From Candidatus Zipacnadia bacterium (lineage in GTDB: Bacteria > Armatimonadota > Zipacnadia > Zipacnadales > UBA5352), in contig JALGSU010000038.1 in NCBI GenBank assembly GCA_029821735.1, positions 1 to 64,000 on the forward strand: a DNA stretch of 64,000 nucleotides, read 5' to 3'. The notes beneath the pieces were generated by a model. The model was given only the letters and a program-made list of their open reading frames with translations, searched no databases and had not been told where the DNA came from. The first letter of the stretch is position 1. The number at the start of each line of letters is the position of its first letter. Below are positions 1 through 8,074 of this stretch, in pieces. The translations under genes were made by a program, and so were the position numbers.

Positions 1-25
1 TTGCGGCGAAGGCGGGCTGGTAGCC

Positions 26-1504
26 GTGGCGCGCGAAGCTCTGATGGGCATCGACCTGGGGACGACGGCAGTCAAAGTGGGGCTTTTCGACGCGAGCAGC
101 GGCGAGACGCTGGCAGTTGAGCGCAGTGAGTACACGCCAGCATCGCCCCGGCCCGGGTGGGTGGAGCTGGACGCGAACGTTTACTGGCAGGCGACGGTCG
201 GTGCGACGCGGCGGGCGGTGGCGGCGGCAGGCGAGGTGCAGGTTATCGGCGTCGGGCTGTCCAGCCAGGGGCAGACATTCGTGCCGCTGGGGGCGGGGCA
301 TGAGCCGCTGCGGCCGGCGATCGTGTGGCTGGATACGCGGGCGGAAGATCAGGCCCAGTGGCTGCGCGAGCGGGTTGACGCGGGGGAATTTCGCAGGCGG
401 ACCGGTGCGGATGAGCCGAACGCGGTTGCGTCCGCATCGAAGATGGTGTGGATCCGCGAGAATGAGCCGGAGGTCTGGGAGCAGACGCGTTACATGGTGA
501 TGCTGCCCGACTGGATCGGCCTGCTGCTGACCGGCGAGCGGCGACTGGATGTGCACAACGCGGGGAGCACGCATCTGCTTGATCGGGCGGCAGAGGCGTG
601 GTGGGACGAGGGGCTGGCGGTGGCGGGGATTCCGCGAGAGTGGCTGAGCCCGCTCGGGTGGCCGGCGGAACCGGTGGGGCGGGTGAGTGCGGAGGCGGCG
701 GCAGAGCTGGGGGTCGCGGCGGGGGCGGTGGTGGCGCTGGGGAGCAACGACCAGCTCAACGGTGCGGTGGGTGTGGGGAACGTGCGGCCGGGGATCGCGT
801 CAGGGACGGTCGGCACGGCGATGGCGATAATCACGACATATGAGATGCCGGCGGACGGTGATGCGCCGCCGCATCCGGTGCGGGGACTGGCCTACGAGCT
901 GTTCTACGCGAAATGCACGGGCATGATCCTGACGTGGCTGCGCGACCTGTTGGCACCCGGCGAGAGCTATGGGGAGCTGCTGGCCGGGGCGGCGGGGGTG
1001 CCGGTGGGCAGCGAGGGGCTGGTCTGCCTGCCTCACTTTTCGGGGACGGGGACGCCGACTTTCCGCAGCGATGTGCGCGGGGGATTCGTGGGGCTGACAC
1101 TCAGGCACGGGCGCGAGCATTTCGTGCGCGCGGTGGCTGAGGCGGTGTGCTTCGCAGCGAGGGACGCGCTGCTGCTGACCGAGCGCGAGGCGACTGCGCC
1201 AGCGGAACTGCGCATGCTCGGTGGGGCGACGGCGTCGGCGATGTGGATGCAGATGATGGCGGATACGGTGCGCCTGCCGCTGCGGGTGCCGAAGTGTGGT
1301 GAGGCGCCGGTGCTGGGTGCGGCGATATTCGCGGGAGTTGCGGCGGGGCGGTTTGGCTCGATCAGCGAGGGGTCGGAGGCGTTCTATCAGCCGGACCAGA
1401 CGTTCGAGCCGAATGAAGCGAGAGCGGCTGAGTATGACACGGGCTATGCGGCGTATCGGGATGCGATGCAGCGACTGTACCCCGGTGCGCTGGGTCTGGA
1501 GTAA
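26..1504 (+). CDS. FGGY-family carbohydrate kinase, xylulokinase-like
   Basis: Cytoplasmic ATP-dependent sugar kinase of the FGGY family, most like xylulokinase; it would phosphorylate a ketopentose or related ketose made by the isomerase that follows. The N-terminal phosphate loop (GIDLGTTAVKVGLFD, about residues 8-22) is intact. A central G-S-N-D-Q-L segment (about residue 240) holds the likely catalytic Asp. The C-terminal FGGY signature region (GGATASAMWMQMMAD, about 400-415, followed by GAAIFAG) is present. The 492-residue length is normal. The GTG at 26 is used here, but ATG 44 is possible and the frame stays open to the window edge. The next gene starts 24 bp downstream, so they are probably co-transcribed. 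The exact sugar cannot be read from sequence. Confidence 0.85.
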   Translation: MAREALMGIDLGTTAVKVGLFDASSGETLAVERSEYTPASPRPGWVELDANVYWQATVGATRRAVAAAGEVQVIGVGLSSQGQTFVPLGAGHEPLRPAIVWLDTRAEDQAQWLRERVDAGEFRRRTGADEPNAVASASKMVWIRENEPEVWEQTRYMVMLPDWIGLLLTGERRLDVHNAGSTHLLDRAAEAWWDEGLAVAGIPREWLSPLGWPAEPVGRVSAEAAAELGVAAGAVVALGSNDQLNGAVGVGNVRPGIASGTVGTAMAIITTYEMPADGDAPPHPVRGLAYELFYAKCTGMILTWLRDLLAPGESYGELLAGAAGVPVGSEGLVCLPHFSGTGTPTFRSDVRGGFVGLTLRHGREHFVRAVAEAVCFAARDALLLTEREATAPAELRMLGGATASAMWMQMMADTVRLPLRVPKCGEAPVLGAAIFAGVAAGRFGSISEGSEAFYQPDQTFEPNEARAAEYDTGYAAYRDAMQRLYPGALGLE

Positions 1505-1528
1505 GCGAGATCGACGGGAGCGATATTG

Positions 1529-2944
1529 ATGGCCGACACGCCCAAGGTGGGACTCATTCCGCTTTACATAGCACTGTATGACGAGGTGCGGCCGGACAGC
1601 CGGCCGGTGATGGAGGCGTTCGCGGCGCGGGTCGCAGAGCGGCTCGAGGAGGGTGGCTTGGAGGTGGTCGCCGCGCGTGTCTGCTGCGTGCGGGAGGAGG
1701 TCGAGCGGGCGGTGGCCGACCTGACCGCGGCGGGCGTGGACCTGCTGGCGACCGTGCACCTGGCGTATTCGCCATCGCTGGAGTCGGTGGATGCGCTGGC
1801 GGACTCGGCGCTGCCACTGCTGCTGCTGGATACGACGCCGTCGGCGAGCTTCGGGGAGGACGCCGATGGTGAGGATATGATGCGCAATCACGGGATCCAC
1901 GGCGTGCAGGACCTCTCGTGCATGCTGCGGCGGCGCGGGCGAGAGTATGCGCTGGCGGTCGGGCATGTCGACAGCGAGGAGTTCCTGGCCGAGGCGGTGG
2001 GCTTCGCGCGCGCGGTGGTGGCGGCGGCGCGGCTGCGCGAGATGACTGTGCTGGTGTTCGGCGACAAGTTTGTTGGGATGGGCGATTTCGCGGTCAAGCC
2101 GAAGGTGCTGAAACGGACGCTGGGGATCAAGGTCAAGCGCGTGCCGGTGAGCGAGATCGCGGGGGCGATGGCAGAGATCGAGGAGCATGAGATCGATTCC
2201 GAGATGGCAGCGGATCGCGCGCGCTTCGACTGCTCGGGAGTGCCGGAGGACGTGCTGCGAACCAGCGCGCACGTCGGGCTGGCGGTGCGGCGGCTGGTGC
2301 GGGAGGCCGGAGCGGGGGCGTTCACCTTCAACTTCCAGTCATTCACGCCAGAGGCGTCGAAGGCGATGGCGAGCGACGTCGGGTATGCGGGCGAGGCGGA
2401 CGGGATGACGGCGGGGTTCGTGGGCGCACTGCTGCGGGGGATCGGGGACGCGACGTTCACGGAGATGTTCTGCCCGGACTGGGAGGGCGACTCGGTGTTC
2501 ATGAGCCACATGGGCGAGTGCAATGTGGCGCTTGCCGAGGGCGAGGTGCGGCTGGTCGAGAAGGACTACGCGTTCGGAGATGTGAGCAACCCGGCGGTGC
2601 CGGTGTTCGCGGTGCGACGCGGGCCCGCAACGCTGGTGAACCTGGCGCCGGGGCCTGACGACAGCTTCGACATCATTGCCGCGCCGGTCGAGGTGATCGA
2701 CCGGGGGCCGACTGAGGGCTTCCCGAGCGTACCTCACTACTGGATAAAGGCGGGGAACTATGGCGACGATCCCGCCCGTTGGGCGGGACCAGCCCTTCGG
2801 GCTGGCGGCGGGGGGCTGCGCGGTCTTCTCCGGCGGTATTCGGAGGCCGGTGGGACGCATCACTCGGCGCTGGTGATGGGCGACCAGGCGGAGACGCTCA
2901 GGCAGATGGCGAAGCTGGTTGGGGCGGGGTTCGTGAGAGTGTGA
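1529..2944 (+). CDS. L-arabinose/L-fucose isomerase-family protein
   Basis: Probable aldose-ketose isomerase of the AraA/FucI fold, about 471 residues, cytoplasmic. Metal-site residues of the family can be recognised: Glu in YAGEADG (about residue 290), Glu and His in FTEMFCPDWEGD and SHMGECN (about 310-333), and the C-terminal GGTHHSAL histidine pair (about 440). It follows an FGGY kinase, the classic isomerase-kinase order. ATG 1529 is preferred over TTG 1526 because GGGAG lies nine bases upstream. Near the C terminus the frame reads through a double palindrome (2771-2805), giving an Arg/Gly/Ala-rich stretch that looks inserted between the core and the GTHH segment. The substrate is not determined; a paralogue of unknown sugar specificity is quite possible. 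Confidence 0.75.
   Translation: MADTPKVGLIPLYIALYDEVRPDSRPVMEAFAARVAERLEEGGLEVVAARVCCVREEVERAVADLTAAGVDLLATVHLAYSPSLESVDALADSALPLLLLDTTPSASFGEDADGEDMMRNHGIHGVQDLSCMLRRRGREYALAVGHVDSEEFLAEAVGFARAVVAAARLREMTVLVFGDKFVGMGDFAVKPKVLKRTLGIKVKRVPVSEIAGAMAEIEEHEIDSEMAADRARFDCSGVPEDVLRTSAHVGLAVRRLVREAGAGAFTFNFQSFTPEASKAMASDVGYAGEADGMTAGFVGALLRGIGDATFTEMFCPDWEGDSVFMSHMGECNVALAEGEVRLVEKDYAFGDVSNPAVPVFAVRRGPATLVNLAPGPDDSFDIIAAPVEVIDRGPTEGFPSVPHYWIKAGNYGDDPARWAGPALRAGGGGLRGLLRRYSEAGGTHHSALVMGDQAETLRQMAKLVGAGFVRV
2771..2805. repeat. Tandem palindrome (REP-like) inside the isomerase gene
   Basis: Two perfect 7-bp hairpins stand side by side: CCCGCCC/gtt/GGGCGGG (2771-2787) and CCAGCCC/ttc/GGGCTGG (2789-2805), one base apart. 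They lie within the coding frame and do not disrupt it, encoding part of a low-complexity Ala/Gly/Arg segment. The paired-hairpin form resembles bacterial REP elements, and a REP-type transposase gene occurs at 36.7 kb. Whether it belongs to the same repeat family is an inference. Confidence 0.6.
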
Positions 2945-2986
2945 TGGTAGAGGCGGGCAGCGGCGAACGGCCGCCTCACCCCCCGA

Positions 2987-3011
2987 CCCCCTCTCCGTGC
3001 CGGAGAGGGGG
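2987..3011. repeat. Perfect 11-bp inverted repeat in intergenic spacer
   Basis: CCCCCTCTCCG (2987-2997) and CGGAGAGGGGG (3001-3011) form a perfect 11-bp stem with a 3-base loop in the 134-bp gap between the isomerase and the UroD-family gene. No T-tract follows on either side, so it is more like a dispersed intergenic palindrome (REP/MITE type) than a Rho-independent terminator. It could also attenuate or process the polycistronic message. Confidence 0.6.
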
Positions 3012-3078
3012 AGCAACGGCCACGGCACACGATGGTGGGGATAGTGACGAGTACCGAAGCAAGCCACGGAGGAACGAG

Positions 3079-4242
3079 ATGCTGCCACGTGAACGGGTAG
3101 AAGCCGCGCTGGCACACGAAGAGCCTGACCTCGTGCCGTGGGGCGAGCACTCGATCGACTACACCACATACGAAATGGTGCTGGGGCGCCCGAGCTTCGT
3201 GCAGGGCAAGTTCAAGCTCAACCGGGCGCTGTGGGACGGGCGGCGTGACGAGATCGTCGAGTCTGACAAGCGTGACCGGGTGGACCTGGTCCGGGCACTG
3301 GATATGGACATCGTGACCGTCGGGCGCTGTCCGGAGAAGGGACACCACCCCTCGCCGTTGGAGCAGGTTGACCATGAGACATACCGCGACGGGCGGGGGA
3401 ACCTGTACCGGATATCGGCGACCACCCATGACCTGATGCCATACGAAATTCGCACCGATGACTACGTAGTGCCGACGGTGGAGGCGCTGCAGGAGCAGAT
3501 AGACCAGGTGATCAGCGAGGGCGTGGAGCGGCCGGACGATTCGGTGTGGGAGGTCGCGCGCCATGTCATGGACGAGATGCAGGGCACGCACTGGGTCAAC
3601 ACGTGCATCGGCGACATCGGCTTCCCGATGCTGGGGCCGACGGACGAAGTGAGGTACCTGAACCTGGCGCTGCACCCGGAACTGCACGCGAAGGTCGTGG
3701 AACTGCAGGCCCGGCGGGCGATCGCGACGCTGCCCCTATACGCCGAGCAGGGGTTCGACTCGGTCATGCCGTGCGGGGACCTGGGGACTTCGACGGGGCT
3801 ATTGTGCAGCCCGGATATCCTGCGCGACCACGTGGTGGACTGGTGGCGGGCGTTCACGGACGAGGCGAAGCGGCTGGGACTGCGGATCATCAAACACTGC
3901 TGCGGGTCGATTTGGGAGGCGATGGACTACATCGTCGAGGGCGGGTTCGAGGGCTACGAGGGCATCCAGGCCAGCGGCGGCATGGACATGAAACGGCTCA
4001 AGGAAGAGTATGGGGACAAGCTGGTGCTGTGGGGCGGGGTGTGGAATGAGCACCTGATCGGCGGGACGGTGGCGGACATCATGCGGGAGGGCAAGTATGC
4101 GATCAAGTGGGGGGCGCCGGGCGGCGGGTTCATCTACGGCGCGAGCCACTCGCTGGCGGTGGGGACGAAGTACGAGAACCTGATGGCGATGAAGGAATGC
4201 CGGGATACGTGGGGACGATACCCGATCAGCGTTACCGACTGA
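3079..4242 (+). CDS. Uroporphyrinogen decarboxylase-family protein
   Basis: About 387 residues, single URO-D fold. Family landmarks include the N-terminal LPRERVEAALAHEEPD (typical of UroD/MtaA-like proteins), a mid-domain GDLGTSTGLLCSP, and the C-terminal HCCGSIWEAMDYIVEGG with the following YGDKLVLWGGV. The HCCG segment matches the position where MtaA/corrinoid methyltransferase members bind zinc through Cys/His. ATG 3079 is chosen because GGAGGA sits just upstream (3068-3073); longer readings would run through the palindrome at 2987. It lies between a sugar isomerase and a Gfo/Idh oxidoreductase, so a heme-pathway role is unlikely. A role in demethylation of methylated sugars or in a one-carbon transfer is possible but unproven. 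Confidence 0.8.
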   Translation: MLPRERVEAALAHEEPDLVPWGEHSIDYTTYEMVLGRPSFVQGKFKLNRALWDGRRDEIVESDKRDRVDLVRALDMDIVTVGRCPEKGHHPSPLEQVDHETYRDGRGNLYRISATTHDLMPYEIRTDDYVVPTVEALQEQIDQVISEGVERPDDSVWEVARHVMDEMQGTHWVNTCIGDIGFPMLGPTDEVRYLNLALHPELHAKVVELQARRAIATLPLYAEQGFDSVMPCGDLGTSTGLLCSPDILRDHVVDWWRAFTDEAKRLGLRIIKHCCGSIWEAMDYIVEGGFEGYEGIQASGGMDMKRLKEEYGDKLVLWGGVWNEHLIGGTVADIMREGKYAIKWGAPGGGFIYGASHSLAVGTKYENLMAMKECRDTWGRYPISVTD

Positions 4243-4253
4243 GGAGCCTGACT

Positions 4254-5369
4254 ATGGCTGGCGATGACATGATACGTTTCGGCGTGATTGGTGCGGTGGG
4301 GCGTGGGTCGAGTTTCGTGCGCACGCTGCGGGCGCATCCGGACGCTGACCTGGTCGCGATGTGCGATATCCAGGAAGATGTGCTGGCTGAGCGTGCGGCA
4401 GAGGTGGAGGTCGAGCTGACCTTCACCGACGCAGAGGCGATGGTCGATTCGGGGGAGATCGACGCGGTGATCGTGGGGACGCCGATGCCGCTGCATGTGC
4501 CCCAGTCGATCATGGCACTCGAGCGCGATCTGCATGTGCTGAGCGAAGTGCCAGCGGCAGTGTCGATCGAGGAAGCGCGCGACCTGGTGCTGGCGGCAAA
4601 GGCGAGTTCGGGCAGCTACATGATGGCGGAGAACTACTGCTACATGCGGCCGAATGTGATCGTGCGCGAGATCGTGCGCGCGGGCCTGTTCGGGGATGTC
4701 TACTTCGGCGAGGGCGAGTATGTCCACGAGCTGAAGGCCCTCAACGAGACGACCACGTGGCGGCGGAAATGGCAGACGGGGATCAATGGCAACACGTACC
4801 CGACGCACAGTCTCGGGCCGTGTCTGCAGTGGTTCGAGGGCCAGCGGGTGACGAGCTTGATGTGCTCTGGCAGCGGACACCACTACCGGGATCCGCGCGG
4901 TGATGAGTATCAGTTGGAGGACAGCGTTCTGGTGCTGTGCCGGCTTTCGGGGGGCGGATTGATCAAGCTGCGACTGGACATGATCAGCGATCGGCCTCAT
5001 AATATGACCTACTATTCACTGCAGGGAACCGACGGATGCTACGAGGCAGCGCGAGGTCTGGGCGATGAGCCCAAGATCTGGCTGCGAGACACCAACCCCG
5101 ACGAGATGGTCTGGCAACCGCTGGAGGAACTGGCGGAGCGGTTCCTGCCGGCCCACTGGCTCAACCCGCCCGAGGAGGCGCTGCAGGCTGGTCACGGCGG
5201 CGGCGATTACTGGGAACTGCAGGACTTCATCAACGCAATCAGCAACGGTAGCGAGCCGCCCATCGGCATTCATCACGCCATGGACATGAGCCTGCCCGGG
5301 CTGGCGAGTCAGAAATCGATCGCCGAGGGCGGGACGTGGGTGGCGGTGCCGGATTCGCGCCTGTGGTAG
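4254..5369 (+). CDS. Gfo/Idh/MocA-family oxidoreductase
   Basis: NAD(P)-dependent sugar dehydrogenase-like protein of 371 residues. It has an N-terminal Rossmann fold (IRFGVIGAVGRGSSFVR, residues 6-22) followed by the alpha/beta dimerisation domain. The usual E-K-P motif is replaced by S-E-V-P (about residue 98), removing the lysine that normally contacts substrate and cofactor. The catalytic-helix region reads NTYPTHSLGP (about 182) and keeps a histidine. The start follows a GAGGAG ribosome site at 4241-4246, directly after the previous stop, so it is translationally linked to the UroD-family gene. It probably oxidises a cyclic sugar, sugar acid or inositol; the altered E-K-P motif could mean unusual chemistry. 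Confidence 0.82.
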   Translation: MAGDDMIRFGVIGAVGRGSSFVRTLRAHPDADLVAMCDIQEDVLAERAAEVEVELTFTDAEAMVDSGEIDAVIVGTPMPLHVPQSIMALERDLHVLSEVPAAVSIEEARDLVLAAKASSGSYMMAENYCYMRPNVIVREIVRAGLFGDVYFGEGEYVHELKALNETTTWRRKWQTGINGNTYPTHSLGPCLQWFEGQRVTSLMCSGSGHHYRDPRGDEYQLEDSVLVLCRLSGGGLIKLRLDMISDRPHNMTYYSLQGTDGCYEAARGLGDEPKIWLRDTNPDEMVWQPLEELAERFLPAHWLNPPEEALQAGHGGGDYWELQDFINAISNGSEPPIGIHHAMDMSLPGLASQKSIAEGGTWVAVPDSRLW

Positions 5370-5388
5370 TGCAGAGGAGAGACGCGAG

Positions 5389-5829
5389 ATGCCCAAGGAC
5401 AAGAGTATGCGGGTGATCGTGGTCGGCTGCGGTCGGCTGGGATCGTACCTGGCGGACCGGCTGAGCAGCGCCGGACACCAGGTGGTCGCGATCGACAGTC
5501 AGGACCAGGCTTTCGAGGCGCTGTCGCCGGAGTTCAGCGGCTTTCGGCTGGAGGGCGACGCGACCGAGTTCGACGTGCTGCGCCAGGCGAACATCGCGAG
5601 CGCCGACATGGTGATCGTGGCGACGCACAACGACAACATCAATCTGCTGGTGAGCCAGGTCGCCAAGCGGCTGTTCAACGTGCCGCGAGTGGTCGCGCGT
5701 GTGTTCGAACCGGAGCGGCAGATGACGTACCGAGATTTGGGGATCGATACGGTGTGCCCGGTGACGATGGTCGGCGAGCAGGTTCTGGCTTCGGTCACGG
5801 ATATGTCGCCGGATATGGAGCAGGGATGA
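5389..5829 (+). CDS. TrkA-type potassium uptake regulatory subunit, N domain only
   Basis: A 146-residue cytoplasmic protein consisting of one RCK_N (TrkA-N) nucleotide-binding domain. GCGRLGSYLA (about residues 13-22) is the dinucleotide loop, and the acidic residue after beta-2 is present (VVAIDSQ), consistent with NAD(H) binding. No RCK_C domain follows; the chain ends soon after the last Rossmann strand. It is followed 4 bp later by a second TrkA-like gene and then TrkH, matching the paired-regulator arrangement (CeoB/CeoC-like) in which two small proteins gate the channel. An AGAGGAGA ribosome site precedes ATG 5389. Confidence 0.85.
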   Translation: MPKDKSMRVIVVGCGRLGSYLADRLSSAGHQVVAIDSQDQAFEALSPEFSGFRLEGDATEFDVLRQANIASADMVIVATHNDNINLLVSQVAKRLFNVPRVVARVFEPERQMTYRDLGIDTVCPVTMVGEQVLASVTDMSPDMEQG

Positions 5830-5833
5830 GACG

Positions 5834-6502
5834 ATGAACATACTGGTTGTCGGCGGCGACAAGTTGATCTACTTCATGTGCCGGTCGTTCGTGAATAAGG
5901 GGCACTCGGTGACGCTGATCAACCGCGATCACGAGGAGTGCCGATGGCTGTCGCGGCGGCTGCATGCGACGGTTGTGTACGGCGATGGCAGTGACCCGCG
6001 AATCCTGGAGGAGGCGGGAGCGGCCGCGTCCGACGCGGTGGTATCCGTGACGCCAAATGATGAGGACAATCTCGTCATCTGTCAGTTGGCGCAACTGCGA
6101 TTCGGTGTGTCCCAGACACTGGCGCTGGTGAACGATCCGGACCACGAGGAGACTTTCCGGAAGCTTGGCGTAACGGCGGTATCGACGACGCGCATCCTCT
6201 CGAACCTGATCGAGCAGCGGGTCGCCTACGAGGACATCACCAACCTGATGCCCATCGGCGAGGGGAAGGTGAATGTCACCGAGTTGGAGTTGGCGGACGA
6301 CAGTCCGGTGATCGGCCAGGCGCTGCACGCCGTGCCGCTGCCGGAGAATTCGCTGATTGCGTGTATTCTGCGGCAGGGCGAGCCACTGGTTCCGCGTGGC
6401 GCCACGACGCTGCTTGACGGCGATCACGTCATCGCGATTACGCTGCCGGACAACCACGAGGAAGTCATGCGCCTGTTGACCGGTGACACGTATGAGCACT
6501 GA
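5834..6502 (+). CDS. TrkA-family potassium uptake protein, RCK_N + RCK_C
   Basis: A 222-residue regulatory subunit of a Trk/Ktr K+ transporter. The RCK_N domain spans about residues 1-125 and the RCK_C domain about 140-220 (from VTELELADDSPVIG to the C terminus). The nucleotide loop is degenerate (VVGGDKLIYFM in place of GxGxxG), and the residue after beta-2 is Asn (LINRD) rather than Asp/Glu. Its ligand preference may therefore differ from its neighbour, with ATP/ADP or no nucleotide being possible. It starts 4 bp after the first TrkA gene and its end overlaps the TrkH start, indicating coupled translation. Confidence 0.87.
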   Translation: MNILVVGGDKLIYFMCRSFVNKGHSVTLINRDHEECRWLSRRLHATVVYGDGSDPRILEEAGAAASDAVVSVTPNDEDNLVICQLAQLRFGVSQTLALVNDPDHEETFRKLGVTAVSTTRILSNLIEQRVAYEDITNLMPIGEGKVNVTELELADDSPVIGQALHAVPLPENSLIACILRQGEPLVPRGATTLLDGDHVIAITLPDNHEEVMRLLTGDTYEH

Positions 6503-8048
6503 GCGCGGAGTACGCGTTGTCCCGCGCTTGTTGCGGCGCTACCGGGTAATCATGCAGTACACCGGGTCGCTGCTGCTGGTGTGCGGCGGGCTGATGCTGG
6601 TGCCGCCGCTGGCGTCGCTGGGCTGGCCGTCGGAGGTGCATCTGGCGGGCGGCTTCGTGCTGCCGGCGGTGCTGGTGATCGCGCTCGGGGCGGTCTTCTG
6701 GCGGCTTGTGGGGCGCCCGAGTCGACGTCCGCTGACCTTGCAGGAAGGCAGCGTCATCGTGCTGCTGGGCTGGGCGATGGCATGTCTGGCATCAGCGCTG
6801 CCCTTTATGGCCGTGGAACATATGAGTTTCACCAACGCGGTCTTCGAGTCGGTGAGCGGCTGGACGACGACCGGGCTGTCGGTGGTGGATGTGACGCGTG
6901 CGACGCACATGACGCTGCTGTGGCGGTCACTGATGCAGCTTGCGGGCGGGGCCGGGCTGGCGATTATCATGCTGGCCTCCATCGCAGGTCCAGGTGGGGC
7001 CGGGCTGTCGCTTGCGGAGGGGCGGGCGGAGCAACTGGTGCCGCATGTGCGTGCATCGGTGCGGCTGGTTCTCACGCTATATAGTGGCTACGCGATCGCC
7101 GGGGTTATCGCGTACTGGATTGCGGGCATGTCGCTTTTTGAGGCCATCAACCACGCGTTCACCGCAGTGGCGACGGGCGGGTTCTCGACGCGACCCGATA
7201 GTATCGCCGGCTTCGATTCAGCCGCGATCGAGATGGTGACGATCCCTCTGATGCTGCTGGGCGGGATGAACTTCCTGACCGCGTGGGATTTGCTGCACGG
7301 CAAGCTGCGGGCGTTTGTGCGCAACGGTGAGGTCCGGTTGGTGATGCTGCTCATCCCCCTGTGTGTGCTGGCATTGTTCGGGGGCGTATGCCTCGATGTA
7401 GCGCCGACGGTTGAGAGCGCGGTGCGCGTTGCGGTGTTTGAGCCGATCAGCTCGCTGACCGGGACGGGATACACGGCAACGAGCTATGCGGACTGGAACG
7501 GGTACGGGCTGATGGTGCTTGTCTGCCTGATGATCATCGGCGGCGCGGCCAGTTCCACGGCCGGCGGCATCAAGCAGTACCGCATCCACCTGCTGATCCG
7601 GTCGATCATCTGGGATGTGCGTCGGGCTTTCCTGCCTCGGACCGCGGTGATGGAAACGTATGTGTGGCGCGGCGACCATCGGCGGTACTTCACCGCCGAG
7701 CATATCCGCAGCGCGGGCACTTTCGCTTTCATCTACATGCTGGCGTTCGCGATAGGTTCGATTGTCATCGCGGCGCATGGCTACACGATGCGCGAGTCGC
7801 TGTTCGAGTTCGGCTCGGCGCTGGGAACGGTCGGGCTGTCGGTGGGTGTCACGACCCCCACGGCCCCGAAACTGGTGCTGTGGACGGAAATCCTGGGGAT
7901 GTTCCTGGGCCGACTGGAGTTCTTCGTGGTGATCGTTGGCGTTCGGAAGCTGCTGATCGATATCGCGGTTATGGCTCGGTCACGTCGGTCGCAACCAATG
8001 GCAAGGGGAGCAGATTGCACCTTCGATGGACAGTCGCCGCCTGAGTAG
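6492..8048 (+). CDS. trkH: TrkH-family potassium uptake membrane subunit
   Basis: Inner-membrane K+ channel-transporter of about 518 residues. All four pore-loop filter motifs are visible: TTTGLS (about residue 121), ATGGFS (about 231), TGTGYT (about 323) and GTVGLSVG (about 441). They are separated by hydrophobic helices in the usual four-fold M1-P-M2 arrangement, with a further hydrophobic pair at the N terminus. ATG 6492 is chosen; GTG 6483 is an alternative. The start overlaps the end of the second TrkA gene, so the three genes form one operon encoding a complete Trk system. The C terminus is short and basic. Confidence 0.93.
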   Translation: MSTERGVRVVPRLLRRYRVIMQYTGSLLLVCGGLMLVPPLASLGWPSEVHLAGGFVLPAVLVIALGAVFWRLVGRPSRRPLTLQEGSVIVLLGWAMACLASALPFMAVEHMSFTNAVFESVSGWTTTGLSVVDVTRATHMTLLWRSLMQLAGGAGLAIIMLASIAGPGGAGLSLAEGRAEQLVPHVRASVRLVLTLYSGYAIAGVIAYWIAGMSLFEAINHAFTAVATGGFSTRPDSIAGFDSAAIEMVTIPLMLLGGMNFLTAWDLLHGKLRAFVRNGEVRLVMLLIPLCVLALFGGVCLDVAPTVESAVRVAVFEPISSLTGTGYTATSYADWNGYGLMVLVCLMIIGGAASSTAGGIKQYRIHLLIRSIIWDVRRAFLPRTAVMETYVWRGDHRRYFTAEHIRSAGTFAFIYMLAFAIGSIVIAAHGYTMRESLFEFGSALGTVGLSVGVTTPTAPKLVLWTEILGMFLGRLEFFVVIVGVRKLLIDIAVMARSRRSQPMARGADCTFDGQSPPE

Positions 8049-8074
8049 CAGGATGCAGCGATGGGAGGCATGTC

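Noticed and set aside
800..2272. Long open frame antisense to the FGGY kinase and isomerase genes
   Set aside because: Arg/His/Gln-rich translation without domains; an antisense shadow of GC-rich coding sequence. The same applies to 22873-24354 (-), 29468-31078 (+), 31151-32473 (+) and 61425-63014 (-).
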